NCBI GenBank assembly: GCA_947650285.1
Contig: CANTFL010000363.1
Span: 186,001-250,000 of the forward strand
Source: Hyaloperonospora brassicae
Taxonomy: Eukaryota > Oomycota > Peronosporomycetes > Peronosporales > Peronosporaceae
Length of the DNA stretch: 64,000 nucleotides
Reading direction: 5' to 3'
Shown here: piece after piece, positions 11,056 through 21,446 of the stretch
Layout: every line of letters begins with the position of its first letter
Position numbering within the stretch: position 1 is the stretch's first letter
Position numbers and translations under genes: made by a program
Notes under the pieces: generated by a model
The model's database searches: none
Seen by the model: only the letters and a program-made list of their open reading frames with translations
What the model was told of the DNA's origin: nothing

Positions 11056-12664
11056 ATGTCTATGCGAGGTGACTCAAGACCTACACAGCCCGGTGCTGTG
11101 CCAGCCTCTGCGGCAGACGATTCGTCGTCTGCCGCCCCTTCTTCGCCTGCAGCAACAGGTGCTGCAGGTGCACGCGGTATCACACCGCGTGCGCACGATG
11201 ACCCTGATGTAGAGGTCATCTACTCTGGCGAGTCAGACGTGTCTGACTCGGGCAATGATCCAGAGGCGTCTCGCTCACCGGCGACGCCTCAGCATTCGCC
11301 AAGACCACTGGCGAACGAACGGACTAGTGATTTGCATCACAGTCTGTTCGGCAGTGATGATGATGATCAGGGTGGTGAGGAATTCTATTCCTTACCACCA
11401 CCGGCTCGTGCGTCTTCGCACGAGCGTGATGACGATGGCGCGAGCCGTCGTCAATCTGGGAGCCGTGGTACCGACAAGGGTACCACTGTGAAGCGTGATG
11501 AGTCGAAGCCGTGGCGTTTGCCCGAACGGCTCATCAATAGCCTGTCTCACGAGACAGGCCAACACCATCGAATACCCTTATTCGATGCAACCGAGCTTCA
11601 CGGCTTGAGTTCCAGCGCGAAGAACTTTCGCGCTGAAGAAGATTTGTATCTCGATGTCTTCCTTAGACATCGATGGTACAACAGCAACCAAAAGCGTGAC
11701 AAAACATCGCTTTTGGCTGCGTGGAACGCGTTCGTCCAAAACGTAAAGAATTTTGGACGAGAAGGGTGGCTCAAGAAACTTGAGGCGACACGCCTCAGGT
11801 TCGAAAGGCGAACGCCAACCGGTGCTAGGTACCGGTTGCATTGTTTATCGAGTGATGCCGGCATTCCTTGCCTCACATGGGGAGACCCTTGTGCGAGTTG
11901 TGTTGACAACTCGCAACGTGCACATAGGGATGTGTATTCCCCTAAATTCGCCCTGGGGAAGGGCACACATCTCAGCTGAGATGCGTGACGCGATTGCAAA
12001 CTTGCAATCCGTCTACAAGCGCCTAGGGCGCGTGTTTACCGATGGGCCACAGGACTCATCGGATGGGTCTCGTCATACTGGCGGACGAGACCTTCAACAT
12101 CCATCAACAGCTGAGAGCGGGGCTCCCAGCTGTTCCAAGAGGGTGGATACCCCCGCCACTGGACGAGGTAGCTCGTCCTTGATCCTGAATCGTCACGGTG
12201 ATTCAAGATACGCTCCACTAGAAAGCGTTGATCACCGTGAGCATCCACCAAAGGATGTGGTGGAGGAGGAAAGACCTCCTCCAGATGATTCGGTTTACCA
12301 TCTCGATCCTTACGAGATGGATCGCGCAATCGATGAATTGCGCGATGAATTGAAGCACGAGCGCGACCGGCGCTACGCTTTGACCGATACCGTGCGGAAG
12401 AACCGCAAGGGTCACGAGGCTGATCGGGCGAGGGATCGCGCCGATTATGCCACAGCGCAGCTTCAGGTCGAGCGGGATGTCCGCTCCCTATTCGGCGAGC
12501 TGGCGACAGCTCGCGGGGAGATATCTCGGTTGAGTTCCGAGGTATCATATCTGCGCGACCAGACGGATCGTCTGGAGCGCGAACGCAAGAACTTGATGGA
12601 TGTTCTTGAACGTGGGGGCTATCTTCATCGGAAGAAGAAGGCTCGTACTGACAGTACGACCTAA
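11056..12664 (+). pseudogene. Antisense accessory ORF of copy 2, frameshifted
   Basis: This is homologous to the intact 535-codon ORF of copy 1 and starts at the equivalent ATG (11056). The frame is open to 11979, but its true continuation lies in another frame up to 12664. The difference from copy 1 is one extra C in a C-run at 11939-11942. The two halves together match the copy 1 protein with few substitutions, so the break is recent or is a sequencing error. The charged coiled-coil-like C-terminus is intact in the second half. Confidence 0.6.
12036..12548 (-). pseudogene. Chromodomain region of copy 2 Pol
   Basis: A 170-codon open frame contains the chromodomain ([10 protein letters not shown] ... 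[17 protein letters not shown]) after a long basic/Pro-rich linker. It is the targeting module at the C-terminus of chromovirus integrase. It is now separated from the integrase frame by the GPF-TGA stop and a frame change, and it lies opposite the antisense ORF. Confidence 0.82.
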
Positions 12665-12745
12665 GCCCCCCACGTAAAACGTAGGATGCGTGCGCATCCT
12701 ACGTGGTAATTCGAGTGTGTATGCATTGCCCTTGCGATGCAACAT

Positions 12746-14082
12746 TCAAAATGGCCCAATGTACTTCGGCAGTAGTTTGCTACTGCCGACACTAGTGACT
12801 GCATGTCCAGGTAGGTTTACCGTTGACAGTAGTACTAGGTCGTTAACCTTAAATGAAAGAACATTTGCTCTTCCATTCTTGTCTGCGTTCCGTTTCTGAC
12901 GGTCCACCGCATTTGCGATGGAGTCCTGAACGAAACGGACTACCGCTTCTCGATTCAGCAGGAAGTTCTCTGCTAACTCTTTGTTTTGTCGTTCAGTGCA
13001 CTTCGTGCGCACTGCTAAGAGATTGTTCTCTTCTTCAGCGAGGTTGTCTTCTTCCTCGCTGACATAATCGTTGGCGATGCTGAATATACCAGCATCGTCA
13101 TCATCCGAATCAATAATAGCGTCTTCGCTATTATTGAGATGATCTTCTTCATCGATGTCGACTTGATCGACATCGGCATCAGACGTGACGACGTTTGCGT
13201 CGACACGTGATGAGCAAGAGCCAAAACGGGTTTTGCTCGAGCGAGTCCCTCCCCCCTTATCCAAGAGTCACACTCTATAAGGGTGGGCACTCGTGGATGG
13301 CGTAGGCCATTCACGTAAAACGGTGTGTGCTGTGTTGAAGCATGCACCGAATTATTGATGGCGAATTCCACCATGGGTAGGAATTCGCTCTAACTCGGAA
13401 ACGAGTGGACATATCCTCGAAGGATCTCTTCGAGGACACGGTTCGCACGTTCCGTCTGACCATCTGTTTCTGGATGGTCAGAAGTGGACATCTTCAATCG
13501 TGTTCCGAGAGTACGGAACACGGTTTGCCAAAATGCCGCCGTGAACCGAGGGTCACGGTCGGATACGAGTTCACGGGGTAACCCGTGGAGTCTAAAGACC
13601 GTGTCTAGAAAGACACGAGCACAACCTTGAGCCTTGATCGACTCAGGGACAGCAGCAAGATGGACCATCTTGCTGAATCGGTCAACAAACACAAGAATAC
13701 CATTATTCTTGTGAGCGTCTTCGTGGAAACCGAAGACGAAGTCCATTGAAACGGACTGCCAGCACTCTGTCGGAACAGGCAGAGGCTGCAATGGCGCACG
13801 GGATGAAGGACTAGGCTTCACCCGTTGACAAACCTCGCAAGCACGTATGTACTTGCGAACAAACTGATAATGGCGGGGACAGTAAAAGTCACGACTTACC
13901 GTGAGGTAAGTCTTTTCCCTTCCACGATGGCCGCTTGTTGGGGCATCGTGACACTCATACATGATGCGCAAACGCAAATCATGATGAGCGGGTACGACGA
14001 CACGAGGCGTGTCGTCGGCAACAGCTGTATAGTACAGCAATCCGTTGCGTGTACTATACCGATCCGATGAGGATCGGTACAA
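12746..14082 (-). pseudogene. Integrase of copy 2 (interrupted)
   Basis: The HHCC head, the DDE core (SDRDPRF, TDGQTERANR) and the acidic spacer are as in copy 1. The core frame is 13390-14082. It ends at the shared TAG (complement of 13390-13392), and the remainder to 12746 is split by a one-base difference in the G-run at 13250-13255. The frame is also offset from RNase H by one missing base in the run at 14094-14097. Confidence 0.85.
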
Positions 14083-14102
14083 AGCCGGTAAATCCCCTTG
14101 GA

Positions 14103-16010
14103 TTAACTGGATGGATTCACCAGATGATCCATCAATCGCAGAAGATCCTTATCTTCCGCGTATGCCTTTTGTACGTCGTCAAGTAAACTTGACGACGGGA
14201 CACTGACTGACAGTGTCGCAACAGTGGGCTTATCCTCACTGTTGGATTGTGCGTCCGGCTCGAAATCGGGCCGGCGCGAAAGAGCATCAGCGACGACATT
14301 GAGTCGTCCTGGTTTATACTCCACGGAGAAGTTACACTCCGCGAAGAAAGACTGCCAACTCGCCATTCTTTGCGAGAGGTGTGGGCTGTTTACGGCCGTG
14401 CGTAATGACGCATGGTCCGTGTAGACAACAAACGGTCTATCTCCCAAGAGATAGACGCGAAACTTAGCCAGTGCGTATTTCATGGCAAGGAGTTCCATGT
14501 CATGCACTGGGTAATTACGCTCAGCTGCTTGCAGCTGACGCGACTGATAACAGATGACGCGCTCCGCGCCATCTGCATCGAACTGCATTAACGCACAGCC
14601 GATTGCGAAATCGCTGGCGTCACAGACCACATGAAATGGTCTGTCCTGATCTGCAATCGCCAAGATCGGCGATTGCATCAAGCTTTGCTTGATACCTTCA
14701 AAGGAACGCTGGCACTCAGCGTTCCATGACCACTTGACATTTTTCTTGAGCAAGCAAGAAAGATGAACAGTCATCTCGGCGTAGTTGCGCGAGTACTTGT
14801 GCAAGTACGCCGCAAGACCAAGGAACTTTCTTAGTCCCTTGACATCGACTGGCACTGGCCAGTCGGTGATCACCTTGATCTTTTCGGGATCAGGGCGTAC
14901 GCCGTGTTTACCCACGATGCACCCAAGAAGTGGTATTTCGCTAGCCGCGAATATACACTTCTTGAGGTTGGCGTACAACTTATACTTGCGCATAAGTTGA
15001 AGAACCTGACGAACGTGAGTTCTGTGAACTTCAACGTCCGTCTTTCCGTCCATATCCCGGCTATGGACGAACACATCGTCGAAGTAACTCGGCGCGAAGT
15101 CTCGCACCGGTCTCAACAGATTTGTAACACATCTGTTGAATGTTGCAGGGGCATTACTCAGCCCCTGTGGCATCACTAGCCACTTTCACAGCATCCCGCT
15201 GGGGGTACTCACTGCCGTGAACGGGACGTCCCGTTCACGCATCAGGATCTGATAGAATCCATCCATCAGATCCATGGACGAAAAGATGGTACTCTTTGAC
15301 ATACCATCTATGATTACGTCCTTCCTCGGTATCGGCGTCTGAGCCGGTACCGTTGCAGCATTCAATTTGTTGAATGCGTGCACTATCCGCCACCCTCCTG
15401 TGGCCTTTCGCACACAGAAGGTCGGAGAGCTGTGAGGGGATGTTGATTCCCTAACATGGCCCGCTGCTAAGCGATCGGCAAAGAACTTGTCGATCGCTAG
15501 TACTTGTTCACGAGGCAGTGGCCACTGCTTCATGACACAGTACTTCGAGCCCGGTTTGAGCTCGATCTCGTGTCGAGTGCCTTTGTCCTTAGGCAACTCG
15601 CAAGGTACGGATTCAGGGAACACATCCCTGAATTCGATCAAATCCTCATACAAAGGATTTGCCTGAAGTGACTCCCAGGATTGGGACGCGTATCGCTCAA
15701 TCCGAGTCTTCTCATCGAGGACACTTTCGTCCATCGATGAGCTGCTGAGAACCCGTTAGTTCTCAGCAAATACTGTTGCCGACCGAATATCGGTCACATA
15801 CTCATCCTCTGTGACGAGTATGCAGATCTGCTTGACTTTGCCACTACGCAGATCACGCAAGAACCGTTTCGGTTCTAGCGTTGGCAACTGAGTTATCTCC
15901 GAAGTCAACTTCGGAGGCACAATCAGATCAAGCGTATAAGCGCCTACGCTTGATCCGTCATTAACCAAGACGTTCAACGTCTCGGTTTCTTCCTGGGAAC
16001 TTGCTTCCAC
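14103..16010 (-). pseudogene. Reverse transcriptase and RNase H of copy 2 (interrupted)
   Basis: The N-terminal RT half is uninterrupted at 15734-15186, which shows that the frame break in copy 1 near 1129 is private to copy 1. The YFDD catalytic box lies near 15085 and the RNase H blocks CDASDFAIG and TDHASL near 14620 and 14415. The shared stops are at 15756-15758 (TAA), 15186-15188 (TGA) and 14103-14105 (TAA). The 84-codon piece at 16010-15756 upstream is a linker with no recognised motif. Confidence 0.88.
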
Positions 16011-16100
16011 AGGTTGCTGAGGGCCTGATCCCTCAGCAAGCGACTCTTGAGGAATTCCTTCCTCAAGTACGTGGGGACTTATTCCCTCGACGTCTTCCGA

Positions 16101-16874
16101 CTATGGCTGTGCAACCACAGTCAGGCACCGATCCTCTACGGTCGACTCTCCAGTCGACCTAGGATTTTCATGTTGCCCCTTGGGGGCAACAGATTTCTTT
16201 CTTCTAAGATGCTGCCCGCTAGGCATGCATCCATGTCCCGGTCCACTCGACTTATTCGAGTGGTGGACCTTCGGCGCAGCCTGTACATCTGTACAGCCGC
16301 CGGGAGCTTGCTCCACAGTGTAGTGATCAACTACACTGTGATCTTGTGCCGTCGTGCTAACGACCGTACCGCAAGTGAGGCCATCGCACTCACTCGCAGA
16401 ACATCCACACGCTTGTGGACGCTCCAAGATGTTCATCAGATGGCCATCTGATGAACAAGCGGCAGGCATCTTCACGGATCGATGCTGCCAGCTCACCCTT
16501 GGCTCGTACTTTCTGAGCCAAGGTAATCCCAGGATGACATCAAATTTGTCATCCAGATCTAGCACGATGAAGTCATCATCGTACTGTTCGCCCTCTAACG
16601 TGTAGTGGATTCCTACTACACGTTTCTCAACGGTAATCGATGCGCCTGTTGCAAGGCGCACCGTCATCCTTGTGAGGTGAATGTCGCGCTCAACGAACTT
16701 GAGCCTACGACCCTCTAGTGACTGGCGACGAACAAAGTTGTTCGACGCCCCACAGTCTACTAGGGCACGAAGCGACAAATCATTTGTCGCTTCCAACTTC
16801 AAGGTGATGAGCGAAACGTCATCACCAGGTGCAGAGACACACAATGATTGTGTATCTGGAGCAACTTTCGTCAA
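16101..16874 (-). CDS. Retropepsin region of copy 2 Pol
   Basis: A 257-codon open frame with the aspartic-protease active site as VDCGASNNFV (about residues 38-47 from 16874), where the usual motif is D[ST]GA, and the second structural motif DVILGLPWL. The first codon of the frame is TTG, so it is probably expressed as part of Gag-Pol rather than from its own start. It lies in a different frame from Gag, 50 bases downstream of the Gag stop, which implies frameshifting or decay at the Gag-Pro junction. It ends at the shared TAG. The roughly 110 residues after the protease fold are unassigned. Confidence 0.7.
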   Translation of the reverse strand: MTKVAPDTQSLCVSAPGDDVSLITLKLEATNDLSLRALVDCGASNNFVRRQSLEGRRLKFVERDIHLTRMTVRLATGASITVEKRVVGIHYTLEGEQYDDDFIVLDLDDKFDVILGLPWLRKYEPRVSWQHRSVKMPAACSSDGHLMNILERPQACGCSASECDGLTCGTVVSTTAQDHSVVDHYTVEQAPGGCTDVQAAPKVHHSNKSSGPGHGCMPSGQHLRRKKSVAPKGQHENPRSTGESTVEDRCLTVVAQP

Positions 16875-16924
16875 GAGATTTGCAAATTCTCTTGAGGTTG
16901 CTGGATCAGTAGGGCGCTCCGCCC

Positions 16925-18079
16925 CTACTGACCCCGACCATTTTTTGATGGTCCGTCTCGCTGTTGCGGCTTCGCAACAGCGCTGGACCCACGCCCATTG
17001 CCCTTTCTGGCGAATGTTCGTCCATTTCGCTCAGTACTGTTTGGTACTGGGCGTGGAGCACTACACTCGTATGCGTAGTGCCCTAACTTCTGACAGCGAT
17101 TGCACCTCTGCAATCGCTTGTTGTTCGAAGAGCGAGGTCTCTCGCTCTCAACATAGCAGAGGTCCATTGGTTCTGGACCTCCGATCTCGTGTCGTCTCGG
17201 TGGACGGTAAGATTTTGAGCTAGCATGAGCCTGTCTCATGCTAAAGTCTTCCTGTTCCGCGGCTGATATCGCTTCTTCAAGCGTATTCAGCTCAAGGCGG
17301 AACAGATGGCTCCTGACGGGCCCTTCTGCGAGCCCTTGCATGAACACCGTAATCAACGTGTGTTCATGGACTGGGTTGGCAGTTATACTACTCGCAAGGA
17401 GTCGTATATGTTGTGCGTAAGCGTGCACATCACGCTTACCCTGCTTGAGTTTCAGGAGCTCTGAACGAGCCCTGAACTCAGCCCGTGGCGGCTCAAACGT
17501 TTGTCTGAGCCGGGACTTGAAGTCATCTAGCGACCTAAACACATTTGGGTCGCTACTCTCGAGTCCCAGGGACCAAGTTTTGGCACGCCCTGCCAAGTGG
17601 GTCTGAGCAAATGTGAGTTTCATTTGCTCATCTTCGACGCGACGAGCCCTTAGGGCTCTGTCGAGTTCGACAAACCATAGTAACAGGGAGTCCTCCGGGA
17701 CTCCACTGTACTTGGAGATGTCAACTTTCATGACTTCGGGACGACGCGCATGCGCCGTCCCGCCCACAGCAGCATGGAATTGCTGCTGTCTCAACAGCTC
17801 CGTCTGTTGAGCACCGAGTTCTCTCAACTGCTCGGCCTGTTGAGAGCCTTGCTGGTGAAGCAAGGCTACTTTCTCCCTCTCGAGAGCAAGTTCATTCTGA
17901 ATGAACTTGGCAATAGCGGCATGTTGTTGGTCTCTGTCTAGAGACTCCAACATGGCGCTAACGACGAGTTCGCCCACGGTAGAACTCATTCGTTCTACCG
18001 CACCCCATTCGATGTCACTCAAATGGGTAAACCCTTCACGCGTGGCGTGAAAGGTGTCTTCTTCATCCAACATGTTCAT
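16925..18079 (-). CDS. Gag of copy 2 (384 aa, one zinc knuckle)
   Basis: The ATG at 18079 follows the 5' LTR and primer-binding site by about 40 bases. Residues about 60-110 form a Gln/Glu-rich coiled coil (QQGSQQAEQLREL). The middle, with YSGVPEDSLLLWFVEL and a downstream Leu/Arg-rich part, is the capsid-like retrotrans_gag region. Near residue 335 there is a CCHC knuckle (CNRCQKLGHYAYEC, C-x2-C-x4-H-x4-C), followed by a basic Gly/Arg tail. The reading frame is intact, unlike Pol. Gag would form the particle and bind element RNA. Confidence 0.85.
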   Translation of the reverse strand: MNMLDEEDTFHATREGFTHLSDIEWGAVERMSSTVGELVVSAMLESLDRDQQHAAIAKFIQNELALEREKVALLHQQGSQQAEQLRELGAQQTELLRQQQFHAAVGGTAHARRPEVMKVDISKYSGVPEDSLLLWFVELDRALRARRVEDEQMKLTFAQTHLAGRAKTWSLGLESSDPNVFRSLDDFKSRLRQTFEPPRAEFRARSELLKLKQGKRDVHAYAQHIRLLASSITANPVHEHTLITVFMQGLAEGPVRSHLFRLELNTLEEAISAAEQEDFSMRQAHASSKSYRPPRRHEIGGPEPMDLCYVESERPRSSNNKRLQRCNRCQKLGHYAYECSAPRPVPNSTERNGRTFARKGNGRGSSAVAKPQQRDGPSKNGRGQ

Positions 18080-18104
18080 GTTGGATGATGTGGTCCTTGG
18101 AAGG

Positions 18105-18121
18105 ACTACAAAGTGCTACCA
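18105..18121 (-). other. Primer-binding site of copy 2
   Basis: Two bases inside the 5' LTR the sense strand reads TGGTAGCACTTTG. TGG complements the CCA tail of a tRNA, and TGGTAGC resembles the initiator-tRNA-Met site used by some elements such as Ty1. The exact tRNA cannot be confirmed without the host tRNA set. Confidence 0.5.
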
Positions 18122-18123
18122 GG

Positions 18124-18514
18124 TGTAACGGGGCACACCCTTGCGTAACTTAACGCAAGGGTTTTCGGTGCCCCGACGGACGTACACGTGGCAAGCGAGG
18201 AAGCGTAGGTAGGGTAAAAGTAGAACTGTTATATTAATATAATTAAGTCTTTAAACTACTGTCTCTTCGTTTGACTTAGTTTAACTATACTAATATAACT
18301 GGATGTATGGTGACGTCTCGTCACCACTCATTGCGCGCGTCTTGCGGCGATTGGTGGGTTGATATCATCTCGATATCAACCAATGAACAGACCCTTTGGT
18401 CGACCCTTCAATATCACCACTTTGGTGATATTGTTTAAAGAATATCCATCTTTATATTCTTTATTGTCACTTTCCTTAAAGTGACAATTTCATGTAACGG
18501 GCTGCCCCGTTACA
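18124..18514 (-). repeat. 5' LTR of copy 2 (right end)
   Basis: 391 bp, TG...CA ends, followed on the right by the AGGGT target duplication. It differs from the left LTR by about nine bases by eye, in small clusters. Confidence 0.95.
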
Positions 18515-18519
18515 AGGGT
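18515..18519. repeat. Target-site duplication, right (AGGGT)
   Basis: Same five bases as 10530-10534, directly abutting the LTR terminus. Confidence 0.88.
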
Positions 18520-21446
18520 TGCATACTGAAAAGCGAAATTAGTTTGCAAAGAAATCGCTGGCTCTATCAGACAATTGCCATGAAATATAGTGAGACGATG
18601 TCACTCGTGCAATAAGGTCGGGTATTGTTGATAGCGTCAATGCGTACTTAAATCAACTCATATATCGAAGAAACTTGTCATGGAATTGAGTGAAGTCTGT
18701 AGATTGTACTTGGATCATCAGTCATGGGTGTAGCCTACATTTGGTCAGCGGTGAGTCGTAGCTGGCAATGCTGTTCCATGACATTTACATCACTTCAGCC
18801 TTTATGTCATCACACTAGAGTCGACCTAAAAAGAAAGAGCACGTAGATAAAGATATGTACGGCTAGTAAAGCTGACCGTATGCTGACACTGACGAGTTTA
18901 TTCTCTGCTCTAGGGTTTGTCCATAATGTGGTTTTGTATGAGATGTAAATAGTGCCAAAAGCGTTGAAACGCAATGAACATTAGGATGTACGCATTAAAA
19001 CTATATATGTGTACATATACAAGAATTCTAGTGCAGAAGTGTATGAAGATGAGGTCTTTGATTTGTTTTGTATTGTTTCGGCCTCGTATTTGTGGTTCCA
19101 GTGGTAAATAACATTTCAGCATCCTTCAGGCAATCTAGTGCAATTTACGTCGTCTAGGACACCGAAACTTTGCCACCATCGAAGAGATGCACAGTGACAC
19201 TTTTCCTGACACCGCTTATAGGCGAGTAGAAAGCAAGTCGTATAACTTGTGCTCGAGGTAAATTGACCAAGGTGCCATGGTCGATCCGATATATATTACA
19301 GCACAAATGCATCGATAGAATTAAAATTGTCTGTTCTCGCACATCAACGTTCCGTCGACCTCGAGGGATCGTCTGAGCGGCCGATGCGTGCTTACTTGTG
19401 TTTGACTATGATCCGATAGGTGGACGTTTACCCGACCCCGAAACGTGATAAAGTGCTGTGAATAAGAGGTTGGACCTCATCTGCTACTTTACAAAATATG
19501 ATTTAGCTGTCAGATGCACGTTCTTCGCATGTACCCACAGGCAAAGTACCATAGCAACAATTCATGTTGCAAGAGGACGTGCGCATCAAGACAAAGAAGA
19601 GGACCTAGCAATTAAGTCAGCATGTTGATTTCTATCGAATGCATCGTATGTGTCATGAATTTGGCTCATATGATGATGTTCGTAGGTCGTTGTTTACCGC
19701 CTAGTATCCGAGGTAGCGGTGAAAAACGCTGCATAAACTATATTCCGGGCCCCAAGAGTGCATATACTGAAAAAGCCGCCACTTGTAATGATGCTGTAGA
19801 CACAGACAACCGCGTGAGATTATGGTCATTGGATGGCCATACACGCTTAAAAAAGATTTGAGCAACAACTTCTTGGCTAGCGGGCTAGCAAGTATCTGTT
19901 CTTGGCTTCAGCGAGTAAATCAATACTGTATTGTGCTTTTTACCATAGTAGGATTTTCTTCCTACAATTATTTCAAGAAGAAAACTCAGACATTTAATGA
20001 TCCATAAAACATCTGAATGCCAGGAACTGCATATGCTGAAATAGTGCTTGTGACTGACAATTAGATCGCGCGTGATATAGACCAAGACAGCGATACATCG
20101 AGGACCGCGAGGATAAAAGGGATAAAAAGAAAGTTCTCACAAAACTCTCTGTGGACGGAAAAACACGAGGACTTGACGAGGTCGACGGGCACGAATGAAC
20201 TTTCCAGCCGTAGACAAGACACTGACAATGCAAACACTGAGGATGATGTGGTCATCACTACCGAAACAGAAGCGCAATGAAACTTTGGTGAGGCCATGCG
20301 TAGTAGTTGCTAAGAATAGTGGATGTAATAAAGGTCGAAAGAATCGCTAGTTTCTGAGAGCCTTGGGTGTCCAAGCACTGTGAGAGCTCCATAAATGTCC
20401 GAGACAAATCTAGAAATGAGCTTAAAAGTGTGAGCGCGCCACATTACGCAATGCCGGATCGATTGAGAGCGGGATATGCTGCATGCGTAAGCGCGATGGT
20501 TCATAGAGATAATTATGGGATCGCTTTCGCGGCCGTGGTTGACATGTCCAGCATAACGATGATTTGTTCTGGCAAGAACGTGGAAGCATTGCACGCGAAG
20601 CAAAGAGACGTTGCGATGTTTATATTCATGCGATAAGGTAGAGAGTATGAATACATACACCCAAGTCGTGCAGGTGTTGCAGCTTGTAGAAAGTTGAGGT
20701 ACTTTTGTGGGTGTTTCGACGACCGATGAGCTTGTGAGATTGGTTCAGAGCAAAGAAAGAGCTGTATATAATGAATGAGCAAACGTATGTGACGTGACTC
20801 GATGCGTGAGAAGTTAATTGACCTTCTAGTCACAGCAAGTAATAACAGCTCTATGAATGCATCATTGGCGAGTACACATCGCTGTCGGTAATCAGCCGCG
20901 GATGTGCTCGTCCGTTTTGGTCCTACACAGGCGGCTCAATGGCCTCGCAGTCGGTGTGTAATTGGCCTCGTGGACGTCACTACTTGTCGCTTGCAACCGG
21001 TATATCCCGAGAAAAAGGGCAATCACGGCCGATTACCGTCCGTTAAAACTTGCGGCTACCATCGCGACCGCGCACCCCTATTCAAAGTGTACCCTCCACT
21101 TCATCATATCCAACCAGCTGCGCGGCGTCATATCGGCAAACTACGGTGCAGAAAAAGTCGTCGCTCGCGCGCGCAAGTTGCTCGAAGGCCGTCGACCCGC
21201 TGCAAGTGATTGATGCCCTTGTCCCGTCGACGTGGCAGCCCTCGCGCCTTCGCTCATGACTGTCGCCACGTGGCCCAGCGGTCCTTTGCCATCAAGTGAT
21301 GACGAGTGGGAGAAGGAGTTGTACGTGTCGCGAGAGCGCGCGGCGGGTCATTGCGCTTATGTTGCACGAACGATATGACCTGCTCGGTCTCCGTACTGAC
21401 CTGTTGGTGTGCTTGTGGCTGCAGCTTTACGACGTGGGTGCGACTG
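18520..21446. other. Intergenic, possible gene relics near 20.1 and 21.0-21.4 kb
   Basis: No supported gene. At 20065-20280 (+) a 71-codon frame rich in charged residues ends in TETEAQ and looks once-coding. At 21257 (+) an ATG opens about 40 codons (starting MTVATWPSG, with an acidic SSDDEWEKEL segment) just before the chromodomain gene, and may be its first exon. Confidence 0.4.

Larger units (their letters stand above)
10535..18514 (-). mobile_element. Complete Ty3/gypsy chromodomain LTR retrotransposon, copy 2 (7,980 bp)
   Basis: Both 391-bp LTRs, a primer-binding site, polypurine tract and a perfect 5-bp target duplication are present. In sense order it carries Gag with one zinc knuckle, retropepsin, RT, RNase H, integrase, chromodomain and the antisense accessory ORF. 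Pol is broken by the same six in-frame stops as copy 1, plus its own one-base length changes: 14094-14097 C4 (copy 1 has G5), 13250-13255 (C6 against G7) and 11939-11942 in the antisense ORF. By eye the two LTRs differ at about nine of 391 positions. The element could not move on its own Pol, so it was presumably mobilised in trans or has decayed since insertion. Confidence 0.96.
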
